DNA of 18,957 nucleotides from Stemphylium vesicarium (GCA_004380135.1 QXCR01000311.1:1-18957); one strand, 5' to 3'. Counted from the stretch's first letter, positions 1-7,928 are shown. Notes: generated by a model not told the origin, from the letters alone. Program-made: numbers and translations.

Positions 1-213
1 TTGCAGGTAGCTAAAAGTGCTTCTGCTGCCCGTACGACGTCTAAGAAGGGTGGTAGTAGAGGTAGTCAAGAAAGGACCCAGCCAGCTCAACGACGCTGTG
101 GCAATTGTGGGGGGACTGGACACAACGCTCGTACGTGTCAGAAAGATGCAGAAGAAGATTCTGAATCTGATGCAGCTACGTTGTACGAAGGATCTGTAGA
201 TAATGTTGAGTAA
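1..213 (+). CDS. DDE transposase, C-terminal fragment with zinc knuckle (cut by window edge)
   Basis: The frame is open from the first base and ends at TAA 211-213, so only the last ~70 residues are in the window. They contain a CCHC zinc knuckle (C33-x2-C36-x4-H41-x4-C46, in the stretch CGNCGGTGHNARTC) after a Lys/Arg/Ser-rich segment, followed by an acidic tail. This arrangement is known from the C-termini of fungal pogo/Tc1-type DDE transposases (HTH_CENPB plus DDE_1), where it follows the catalytic domain. Support for a transposon comes from the tandem 17-bp repeats 40 bp downstream, which resemble the terminal repeats at the opposite window edge. Whether the upstream part is intact cannot be seen. 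A retroelement Gag knuckle is an alternative but fits the downstream repeats less well. Confidence 0.7.
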   Translation: MQVAKSASAARTTSKKGGSRGSQERTQPAQRRCGNCGGTGHNARTCQKDAEEDSESDAATLYEGSVDNVE

Positions 214-253
214 TTAACTGTTTTGTATGTGGTGTTCGCGATGCCAAGAAAAA

Positions 254-286
254 GTGGCCGGTTCACTGGGGTGGCCGGCTCACTGG
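254..286 (+). repeat. Tandem 17-bp subterminal repeats at the 3' end of the left DDE transposon
   Basis: Two adjacent copies of a GTGGCCGG(T/C)TCACTGG unit start at 254 and 271, exactly 17 bp apart. They lie 40 bp after the transposase stop codon and immediately before an abrupt change to RIP-mutated AT-rich sequence at about 288, which marks the element end. In pogo/Tc1-like elements such iterated end repeats are the usual binding sites of the transposase HTH domain; that role is inferred here. Confidence 0.6.
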
Positions 287-559
287 TGCTTTACGTTAAT
301 CTTTAGACTTAGGTTTTAGAGAGCCTTCTCTTTTATAAGCTACTTAGCTTTATCGCGATTAAATTATCTAGCCTATAAGTTATACGTAATAAGCTCTATT
401 ACTATTAAGTCTAGAATATTAATCTATTTATCTAGAAGAGAAGTTCTAAATCTCCTTATTTCTAGTTCTTTTAGTCTCTTATCTTTTAGCTTTTTTAGCC
501 TCTTTAGTAAAAGATCTAAATTAATATATTTCTATAGACTATTCTAGTCTATAGAGATC

Positions 560-762
560 TGTGAGGAGTAGTTGGGCAGGCACTGAGATATCGGTATAGG
601 CTTGTATTGAGACGAATCCTTGAGGAGCTATCGAGGCTTCCAGAGGGATGATATATACCTATAGCACGTGACTGTGGCTAGTGAGGGCCGACGGTGGCCC
701 GAAGGGTCCTCGGTGGCTTGCCTGCCTGTGGCTAAGACCTATGGCGTTGGAATATCGTGACA
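560..762. mobile_element. Solo LTR, 203 bp, with 5-bp target duplication AGATC
   Basis: The segment begins TGTGAGGAG and ends ATCGTGACA (TG...CA, with TGT/ACA inverted ends). It is flanked by identical AGATC copies at 555-559 and 763-767. Both flanks are RIP-mutated while the segment itself keeps many CA and TG dinucleotides, so base composition switches exactly at the proposed borders. There is no internal retrotransposon coding region, so it would be a solo LTR left by LTR-LTR recombination. At 203 bp it is short for a fungal LTR. The family and orientation are unknown. Confidence 0.65.
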
Positions 763-852
763 AGATCTTTCTTATAAATAGCTATTTTAACTAGTCGTCT
801 AGCTTTTAGAGGGTAACTAATACTCTTATTATCTATATTTTCTCCTCTTAAG

Positions 853-1310
853 TGTTACGAACCTGAGAAGACGGGGCACGGCAACCTATGTACGGAAGTG
901 ATGAAGGAGTCACTTTGCACGGGTCAAGCAGACGGCCAACCTTTGAGGACCAACAGGTGGCGTCACCCCGCAGCTCACGTGATCCCACAGTCTTGGCGGA
1001 AAGCCACCATGGGACAAGTCACGTGGATCCCACGATGTCCCACGACATCCCACAAGGTATCACGCATGGGACATGTAGGACCTTGTAGGACATGTAGGAC
1101 ATCGAGTTACATTCCCTAAGTATATAGCTACTAGACAGCGCACCCTTATGGTCGCTGTGTTCAACTTCGAAATCTAAGGATTAGTACTTGATTCTCAAAC
1201 CCTCGAGTTATTCATTGATCTTCATATCGTGCTTAACTCATCTCGTCCATCACGCGCCCAGCTCATTCCCGAGAACCAACCCTAGGACCCTCTAAGGACG
1301 GACCTTCACA
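853..1310 (+). mobile_element. Solo LTR, 458 bp, with 5-bp target duplication TTAAG
   Basis: The element starts TGTTACGAAC and ends ACCTTCACA, and is bordered by TTAAG at 848-852 and 1311-1315. The last ~40 bp (from GAGAACCAACCCTAG at 1271) reappear at the 3' end of the LTR at 4985-5419, an independent confirmation of the right border. A TATA-like AAGTATATAG lies at 1118-1127; the same 10-mer occurs in the second LTR, which suggests transcription on the + strand. The interior holds short ~9-bp tandem units (GTAGGACAT, about 1075-1102) and repeated CCCAC/CACGTG words. The LTR is not RIP-mutated although both flanks are. No gag or pol sequence adjoins it. Confidence 0.85.
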
Positions 1311-1445
1311 TTAAGTTGCTATAACTATCTAGCTAAATATACTTCTAGTGTTAAGTGTCGTCGTACTAATAGCTTATCTATTAGCTATATATTAGGTAAA
1401 CGTAGTAATTAGTTAAAGGCTTCTAGGCTTATAACTATAATAGTG

Positions 1446-2616
1446 TGAGGAGAGGGGGAGGACTGCGCTGTCATTGTATAGCTACAAAGGAGAGCAGCTA
1501 TATACGTGTGTGGGATGATAAAGTGTGGTAGCGATAGCCGTACCCAACTTGTATCGGAGTGGGTCTTGGCAAGGCCCAAACCGTTACATTGTACCTTCAA
1601 AGGTATCAAGGAAGCGCGTACCATCTGAGGGGTACAGCCAAGCGCAACTCAGGAAGTCAAGCGCATAATCAACACAATACAAAAGTAATTAATACACGAT
1701 CGAACCTTCTCTCAGGCTTGAAATCGCTGGGAGACTCAGAAGTCTGTTCGATGTTGATGGTGGCGCTACTCTTAAAGGGGATGCATTTCCGCTCGCGATC
1801 AGGTCGAGTAGCTACCGCATGTGAGTCTCTTCACCCGGCAGTATCGCCTGCATAGTGAAGTTCTTGATGGAAACCTGCTTGATGATAAATTCAGGATATA
1901 GCGTTCGGAGAGGCCACCTTTGGCGTGGATGTACTTGGTCGCTGTACGATGAGAAGACCAGTTGATTCAATGCCGCCACCAATAGTGTTGTCTAAGATGG
2001 CTCATTGAGCAGCTACACCATCTAGTATCCCAAGACTGGCATTCACAGTTTCAATGCCAATGGCATCTACCGCGCGCTTACAATCCCCAGGTTCTTACAG
2101 ACGGAATCGCTGAATAGGGTTGGTCTCAACACAATTGATAGAATGGGACCGCAGGAAGCAGCAGAAACATTCCGATGTACATGCAAAAACAGCCACACCG
2201 TTTATGCAGCAATTCATCACGTCCATCGTATGTACCGCACGCGCCGTATAGACCGTATGCACCGTATAACCCGTATGCACCGTAAAATCATGATTAGTGA
2301 ACGGCAAATGACTCTGCAGATCGGGCTGCGTTCCAACTCCGGCAAGTGCAACCCGTTCTTTGCATGCCGCCATCTCTCGTGCTAGCTTCTCCATCTTGTC
2401 GTGTTTGGGCATAAGCCTCGAGGGGTCTGAATAGCACGAATCATAAATTGGAACTAGGACCGGCCGTTCTTTGATAACAGACATCTGCGTGATTTTGGTT
2501 CATTGACGCGATAGCTGGTGAACTTCGAAACACCAACCATATCATTCAGATTTCACAGATTCATTAGTCACCTTCCTGCTTGCTCTCAATTGACACTCGC
2601 CTGTCTCTGACGATAA
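1446..2616. other. Intergenic stretch, no recognised gene; possible relic and short ORFs
   Basis: Base composition returns to normal after the RIP-mutated relic. I recognise no protein family here. The minus frame 2095-2484 is open for 129 codons and begins plausibly (MSVIKERPVLVPIYDSCY...), but its second half is only the translation of a 9-bp minisatellite plus Cys-rich low-complexity sequence. Minus frames around 1812-2060 read like protein for 30-60 residues (for example IIKQVSIKNFTMQAILPGEE) and then hit stops, which would fit a decayed gene. The last ~130 bp before 2617 should hold the promoter of the complex I gene. Confidence 0.4.
2221..2283. repeat. 9-bp minisatellite, seven units
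   Basis: There are seven consecutive 9-bp units, each a variant of ATGCACCGT (plus strand), with two exact copies at 2257-2265 and 2275-2283. The unit length is a multiple of three, so both strands stay open. The minus frame of 2095-2484 reads it as Thr-Val-His-type triplets and the plus frame as Arg-Met-His-type triplets. Because both readings are equally clean, the repeat is not evidence for a protein on either strand. Confidence 0.8.
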
Positions 2617-3466
2617 ATGTTGTCGTCGACAACAAGATTCGCAGCCTCGATGGCCCTGCGAGGTCAGCCACCATCATGGTTTATAGGAAGAAGTCATCAG
2701 TTCAGAGCTAATTTTATGTACAGGGAAGTCTTCAACGATACAACTGCCGTTCCGTGCCAATAGTGCGGCGCTATTGTCGTCAAGCTTGTCCAATGAAGCG
2801 GCAGTCCCTAATTTATCTTCCGGTGTTCCTCATAATCAAGAACTATCACCTTCGACAAAGTCGATGCGACAAGAAGTGGTATTGCCAAGTCAGGAAGGAA
2901 ACAGAGGAGCTGTGCAATATGCGCTGTATGTTTGTTCCCTAAGAAACATTCAAAGATCAAGCCTTGCGACGAGGAGGATACCCCACGAACAATATCCGCT
3001 CACTCATAACAACAGGACCACAATTGACCAAGCTGCCAACTGGGTGCGACAAAGCTCCCTTTGGCCCATGACTTTCGGTCTCGCATGCTGCGCCGTCGAA
3101 ATGATGCACTTGTCCACCCCACGATACGATCAGGATCGCCTTGGTATCATCTTCCGAGCTTCTCCGCGACAGTCAGATGTCATGATCGTAGCAGGAACGC
3201 TTACAAACAAGATGGCACCGGCGCTACGACAAGTCTACGACCAGATGCCTGACCCTCGGTGGGTCATATCTATGGGCAGCTGCGCCAACGGGGGAGGGTA
3301 CTATCACTACAGCTACTCAGTCACAAGAGGCTGCGACCGAATCGTCCCTGTAGATATATACGTCCCTGGATGCCCACCCACTGCTGAGGCACTCATGTAC
3401 GGTATCTTCCAATTGCAGAAGAAGATACGGAGGAACAAGACTACCAGAATGTGGTACAGGAAGTAG
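2617..3466 (+). CDS. NDUFS7: NADH:ubiquinone oxidoreductase (complex I) PSST / 20 kDa subunit, mitochondrial precursor
   Basis: Exons 2617-2662, 2724-2925 and 3016-3466 join to 233 codons (232 aa). The product is the peripheral-arm subunit that carries Fe-S cluster N2 and helps form the quinone site in the inner mitochondrial membrane. All four N2 ligands are present: adjacent C107-C108 (LACCAVE), C172 (GSCANGGG) and C202 (VPGCPPT). The block LWPMTFGLACCAVEMMHLST and the C-terminus TRMWYRK are near-invariant in the family. Exon 1 supplies MLSSTTRFAASMALR, a typical mitochondrial presequence; a start at TTG 2774 would lose it. Intron 1 (61 nt) has GTCAGC...ACAG with GAGCTAAT as branch. Intron 2 (90 nt) is GTATGT...ACAG, and its removal restores QYALTTIDQ. 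Intron 2 has no stop and keeps frame. The N-terminal third is poorly conserved, so a second genomic copy is possible. Confidence 0.93.
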
Positions 3467-4984
3467 ACGGCTAGCTAGCTTGTGTTTTCCCAGGCGTAAC
3501 AGCATAGCTGCAAGCGTCGGATATGATTCGATGCATGTAAGAACTGCCTTCGATTGCAATTTGACGAAACATCGTCGTGAATGCAAAGCTAATTATTGTG
3601 AGCTCAGAAGCATATCGGACAATGACGATAATTTTAACATCACGTTTACAGAATTGAACAACTTGATACTTGACCAATGACCTGCGGAAGATCGTAAAAT
3701 ATGGTGACAACCCAAAGTACCCGTAAGGTACGTGCACGGCAGAGAGTGTTTCTCGACGGCGTGTCCGGAGGAATGTGACAAAGCTGTCCATTTCTGCATA
3801 ATCAGCGTGCCAATGCGTTTTGTTTCAAGTTCTGATATCGCTATTAGCCTTGTCGCACTTGGCACATTCTCCACTCGCGTAAGGTGTACGAGCAGGACAA
3901 GACCCCAGGATGGGGAAATCTAGTTGTTTTGAAAACCGGAATTGGTTCTCTGCGGGAGTATAAATTTGAAAGGTGATTGCTCGGGCGGTAAGGTGAGTCA
4001 CAATGTAAAAATGATGACTCTCGGGTGGCATTGGTGCTACGGCCGGCCTGCAACGGACTTATTCAAGCACTAGTAGATGGCATATGGCAGCCTTCCGGAG
4101 CCTGGTGTATTGTGGAATGACCAGTCTGATTTTGCGGCCGGCTCAGGAATCCGCTGCGGCAAATATGTCCAGGTCGCTATGCATAAGCCAGCTACGCAGA
4201 TCCTGGCTTGGAAGGGCTTGTTCGCGCTAGCCATACGCAGCGGCATCGTGCGAGCTCTAGGAGATGACCAAGCATCGTCTGACTGATGCACAAAATCAAG
4301 CCTTGATACGCTTGAACTAAAAGTAAAGTGATCAGTGCAGTTCCTTGCGAGGTTGCTGAGTCGGTAATTTGACCCTGATGGTGCTATTGCCCACCCATCT
4401 AATCATAGTCCGATCACAAGTCGCAATTCAAAGGAATCTGTTAGTGGATATCAGAGATGTACAAATATGACCTGAAGCTGGATGATTGCTAGAATCTATT
4501 AAAATTCTGTAGTTAGGAGCTTTCAATAACTTATTCTATTTAATACTTCTGTCAACAAGTGTGTGTACATTTCATGTAGAGGACATCACTGCTGTAAATG
4601 GCGGCTTTGCCGAGACTTTCCAGCATCGGTGGGTCTACGAATACGACTCGCTGGCCCCTTCGTAATCACGGTCGTACGCAATAGACATGACAAGATTTCT
4701 TTGTGGAGGGTAGAACCAGGGCTGAAACAAAATCAGTCGTGGAAAGTCTGTGCATTACATCGCAATGCTGTCAGATCCCTAGGCCTCAATCTGTGCAGTA
4801 ACTTTGAAATGATACGAAACAGACCGCAGGTGGCTAACTCCGCTGACGCCGATATGAGAGTTTACGAGGCAATTCACGGAGACAATCAATTACCGCTTTA
4901 GGTTAGCGCCCATGGAATCTAGTTTGCTGCCATGTCAAATGACTTGAATTAGGCTTCCAACCTTCACCTGTGCTCCCGCACCCG
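3467..4984. other. Gene-poor intergenic stretch with unassigned short ORFs
   Basis: No family is recognisable on either strand. Open frames exist at 4077-4286 (+, 69 codons, with an antisense frame open at the same place) and 4563-4901 (+, 112 codons), but neither shows a motif, signal peptide or continuation through introns. Another plus frame, 4576-4662, reads VEDITAVNGGFAETFQHRWV and then stops; it could be an exon fragment of a lost gene. The sequence is not RIP-mutated. The 3' end of the complex I transcript should fall in the first few hundred bases. The region ends at the target-site copy ACCCG (4980-4984) of the next LTR. Confidence 0.4.
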
Positions 4985-5419
4985 TGTCACCACGTCCCAG
5001 TCAGTGAGACTCACTGAAACTGACTGGGACTCTACGAACTATGGGAGTCACTTCAAGTATATAGTGTCAGCCTTGGCACCTTGTTCCCGTGATCGTGTAT
5101 TACTTGCTGATCTAGAATGCTCCAGAAACTCCACTCATGTATATAATCGCTCTGTGTAGCTCTCTCAATTGAACAACTTTCTCTCTCCTCATCTCGGTTC
5201 CCACATATAAGCTCAGCTAGGAGGCTACAAAACAATACAACACATACACTCTCTCCTAATTATTCTGTCTATAATACCCGCACCCAACCGTGCGACATGC
5301 TAACACACCTCGTACTATTACAGCGATCTTCCAATCGTGCTAGTACAACCAACCCTGTCCATCGCTACCCGCTCTTCTCTCGAGAACCAACCCTAGATCA
5401 TCTAAGGACGATCTTCACA
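4985..5419 (+). mobile_element. Solo LTR, 435 bp, with 5-bp target duplication ACCCG
   Basis: It starts TGTCACCACG and ends GATCTTCACA, and is flanked by ACCCG at 4980-4984 and 5420-5424. Its 3' block from GAGAACCAACCCTAG (5382) to the end matches the 3' end of the 853-1310 LTR with a few differences, and both carry AAGTATATAG (here 5055-5064). The 5' parts differ, so the two are related subfamilies rather than copies of one element. Near the 5' end a perfect 12-bp inverted repeat (GTCCCAGTCAGT at 4994-5005 with its complement at 5019-5030) encloses a smaller one (CAGTGAG/CACTG), a strong hairpin in the U3 region. There is no internal coding sequence. Confidence 0.85.
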
Positions 5420-5544
5420 ACCCGCTGACATAATTCTCCTATGTAGCCAACCCTACCATACAAAAGTCGTTCACATAGTCCCGTCAGCACTGGACGAGGG
5501 GATCAAAAAACCTCTCGGAAATTTATGGATATCAATTTATACGT

Positions 5545-5570
5545 TGTGCGGAGGGATTTGCATCCGCACA
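5545..5570. other. Hairpin downstream of the MDR oxidoreductase gene
   Basis: A perfect 8-bp inverted repeat, TGTGCGGA (5545-5552) and TCCGCACA (5563-5570), surrounds a 10-nt loop. It lies about 150 nt downstream of the stop codon of the minus-strand gene ending at 5717, in its likely 3' UTR or just beyond. A role in transcript end formation is conceivable but not shown. The rest of 5425-5716 holds nothing I recognise. Confidence 0.4.
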
Positions 5571-5716
5571 GGCTCGAGTACCTGCGATTTGTGTCTCTCG
5601 CCTCAAGAAATGACATCATTCTACTACTTATCGTATTGTAGCAATCTCTCACAAGAAACCCGATAGAAGAGACGCAGGAAGCTTTTTCACGAATTTCCTG
5701 GTTTGAAGCAACCCCA

Positions 5717-6898
5717 CTAAAACTCCACAACAATCTTGCGAAAGCTGACACCAGCTTTCTGCTTATTTACACCCTCCTGGACAGAATTCAAACCACCCTT
5801 GATGACAATGGGCTCGGGCTGTGCCTTCAGTGTGCCCTTTTGCAAAGCTGCAGGCACCCACTTCGCCCAGATAATGTCACCAATGTATTTGTCATCCAGC
5901 GCAACGGTTGCTGCGAAGACGCTCCCACCTTCAATACCGTCAGGTAGACCCTGAGCACCGGGCATCACAGTGGCGTACCTTCCACCTAATTTCTCGTATA
6001 CCGGAGTCCAGCCGTGCGCGGCTTCGGGCGTACCGACAGCGTCGCAGATACCGGCGAATTCGGTACCTTCGAGAGCCGCAATGATGTTTTCCGTAACAAG
6101 GGGAGACTTGTAGTCAAATACCGCAGTAGCTCCCAAGCTTTTGACTTTGACCAGGTTGTGCTTCGACGCAACAGTGATGACATTGTGTCCGGCGCCAACT
6201 GCAAGTTGAATAGCGATTGCACCCACGCTACTTGAGCCTCCCCATACGAGCACGGACTTGCCGCTTGGAGGAGGACGAGCATCTGAGCTAGTTGGAAGTG
6301 GTAAGGCTAAAGTTTCCTTCTTAAAGAGGCTAACCGCAGCTGTGGAGATTGCTAAAGGAAGCACAGCAGCCGAGGTGTAGGAAAGGCTGTCAGGGATCTT
6401 CGAGACAACAAGTGCATTAAGCAATGTGTAGAGCTGAAAGCCACCTTGCGCAGGGTCGTTGTTAAGGAGGGATAAAGCGTGTCTGTTCGAACTCGACATT
6501 AGTACACGGTTTAATGTTTGGAATAAAGTACGTTCCCAATAACACGATCACCCTTCTTGACATGTGTGACACCCTCCCCGACTTCGTGAACCTCTCCGGC
6601 TACATCGGAACCCAAGACGTTGGGATATCTCTGCAAGAAGATGCCTACGACAATTAGTAGCTGCCCCTTGGTATCAACAACAACCAAGATTTACATGCCA
6701 TAATCCTGAACTTTCCCTACTTTATGTTAGCTGTGAATACGTCGAACTGTCTTAGTGATACTCACAATCCACAGGGTTGACGGCGGCAGCACAGTTTCTC
6801 ACAACAATCTCGCCTTTGCCTGCTGAGGGCAGTGGGGCTTCCTTTACTTGTAGAGGATTGGCCTTGGCCTCCGTGATGTACGCAGCCTTGTTAGACAT
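5717..6898 (-). CDS. Zinc-type MDR oxidoreductase, TOXD / trans-enoyl-reductase-like; two non-GT splice donors
   Basis: Exons on the minus strand are 6766-6898, 6699-6716 (18-nt micro-exon), 6536-6644 and 5717-6482. They join to 342 codons (341 aa), the normal length for this family. The N-terminal GroES-like domain has AVNPVDWKVQDYG and VLGSDVAGEVHEVGEGV; the Rossmann domain has VLVWGGSSSVG (~164-174) for NADPH. Relatives include fungal TOXD and LovC-like enoyl reductases that act beside polyketide synthases; the substrate is unknown. Intron 1 is GTGAGT...GTAG. Intron 2 (6645-6698) must start GCATGT (GC-AG) to give QDYGIFLQRYPN. Intron 3 (6483-6535) must start GAACGT to give GDRVIGHALSLL; a T at its second base would make a good donor, GTACGT. 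If intron 3 is retained, translation stops within it after VIGNVLYSKH. The gene is therefore either correctly spliced with rare donors or freshly disabled. Automatic models may wrongly start at the Met at 6499. Confidence 0.8.
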
Positions 6899-7196
6899 GT
6901 GGGACCTTGGGATGGATTCGTTGTGAATGTGAAAGGACGTTCTGAATATCTTCCAATAACAGTGTGTTTTCCAACTTCTCATCCTACGCATGCTCGAGAC
7001 CCAAGTCATATAGGAAGTCCAATACGTCCGCTGACGTAGCTGTAAGGACTGCAATTTGAAAACCCACTATTGTGCATAACGGAACTGCCGAGGCATATCG
7101 ATGACATTTGTCCGGGCCTTGGAAGTAATCAGTAGCGAAGCATTGCAAAAGTTGGAGCTTGAGCTGGAAGGATGCCACAGATGTGATTACAAGCCG
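6899..7196. promoter_or_regulatory. Upstream region of the MDR oxidoreductase gene
   Basis: This roughly 300-bp stretch separates the start codon of the minus-strand oxidoreductase from the open end of the transposase relic. The minus frame 6984-7178 is open for 64 codons (ends SADVLDFLYDLGLEHA) but has no recognisable domain. I see no clear TATA box. A CCAAT-type word (GGACCAATTATTG on the minus strand, about 7220-7233) lies further upstream inside the transposon fragment. The promoter role is inferred from position only. Confidence 0.35.
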
Positions 7197-7928
7197 CTAC
7201 AACCTCCAATCATGCGGCCGGCACAATAATTGGTCCGCGTGGTATTGAACCCTGTCTTTCTGACGTTCGGCCCGAGAATCGGCTCCACCACGGTGGGGCG
7301 GTAATGCAACGCCGGAAGCGCCTACGCACGCCAGCAGCGTTATCCATTCCCTGTTACCATCTTGCACCGCAATGGCACGCTCTCTCTGTGTCAATGAGGC
7401 TTTGCTGAAGATTCTCGTTGAGCTGTTTACGCAGCCGACGAAGAAGCCTTTCTCGTCCATATTGTATGTGTTTTGCGGCTCAATGCGGTACTTTTCCATC
7501 TTCGAATGAAGCAGCTCGAAGTATAGCTTGTACTTGGTTGGACTATCAGCCTGGTGACGCTCACGATCTGTACCTTTGACTCGTTTGGTGACGATCTGGC
7601 CAGGATGCCGGCGCAAAAAGCGTGTAACCCAGCTGTACGAAACAGGCCGTTTCGCCACCGCCCCCGCCAAATTTTGCATCATCTCTCGTGTAGGTGGCAA
7701 GCCTCTTCTTGTGCATTTATCGAGATATTTTATGAGTTCAGACTCTTATTGTAGGCTGAGGAGTTGTTAAGCCTTTCCTTGGGCTTCATTTGAGCCAGTT
7801 TTGCCTTGGTGCCTTCGCGATAGCGTCGTTCGATCAACTCCAAACCTTTTTGCAGCCTCGCGGTACGACAAAGATGCTCCATCTTCGTGCGATTCAATTG
7901 CGCTAATTGCTTCGTCGATAGGATCCAT
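7197..7928 (-). pseudogene. pogo-type DDE transposase relic, two nonsense codons, 3' truncated
   Basis: A single minus frame starts at ATG 7926-7928 (MDPIDEAISAIESHEDGASL) and runs to 7197. The N-terminal part has the psq-type HTH (SYREAAKRFGVDRTTLSRR), then a CENP-B-like HTH (GLPPTREMMQNLA...SYSWVTRFLRRHP) and the start of the DDE domain with the first catalytic Asp in YNMDEKGF. Two in-frame TAA codons (7767-7769 and 7746-7748) interrupt KA-QQLLSLQ-QESELIKY-type sequence. Both stand where family members have Gln (CAA), so each is explained by one C-to-T change in a CpA context, as RIP would make. Family similarity ends after GVALPP (about 7296), before the other two catalytic acids; the remaining codons to 7197 are unrelated. 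The element cannot encode an active enzyme. Confidence 0.87.

Larger units (their letters stand above)
288..1445. repeat. RIP-mutated relic repeat, interrupted by two LTR insertions
   Basis: The segments 288-559, 768-852 and 1311-1445 are AT-rich and dominated by TA, CTA and TAG words. Positions 288-559 (272 nt) contain no CA and no TG dinucleotide at all, 768-852 likewise, and 1311-1445 has no CA and only a few TG. CpG is still present (for example TATCGCGATT near 351). Loss of CpA/TpG with CpG kept is the signature of fungal RIP, which converts CpA to TpA. The three segments are separated by two solo LTRs with target duplications, so they were once one continuous stretch of about 490 bp. 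No coding capacity survives and the original element cannot be named. Confidence 0.75.

Noticed and set aside
288..850. AT-rich tract as a centromere-like or replication-origin sequence
   Set aside because: Complete absence of CA/TG with CpG retained is better explained by RIP of a repeat, and the tract is short and interrupted by insertions.
1442..1981. Possible further LTR starting TGTGAGGAG and ending CCACCA with ATAG flanks
   Set aside because: The flanking match is only 4 bp, the ends share no other similarity with the proven LTRs, and there is no compositional border.
2095..2484. 129-codon minus-strand ORF as a real gene
   Set aside because: Half of it translates a 9-bp minisatellite that is open on both strands; kept only as a remark in the intergenic entry.
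2774..3466. Unspliced 230-codon reading of the complex I subunit starting at TTG 2774
   Set aside because: It includes a 90-nt canonical intron and lacks the mitochondrial presequence; the three-exon model from 2617 restores QYALTTIDQ and a proper N-terminus.
3480..4053. Several overlapping 60-106-codon ORFs on both strands
   Set aside because: They overlap each other in opposite directions, have no motifs and match no extension through splice sites.
5717..6499. Oxidoreductase as a 260-codon gene starting at Met 6499
   Set aside because: That Met lies inside intron 3; the family's GroES-like N-terminal domain is found upstream in three further exons.
7220..7300. tRNA-like segment on the minus strand (GGGTTCAATACC followed by GGACCA)
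   Set aside because: The supposed T stem does not pair properly and no matching D or acceptor stems could be drawn.
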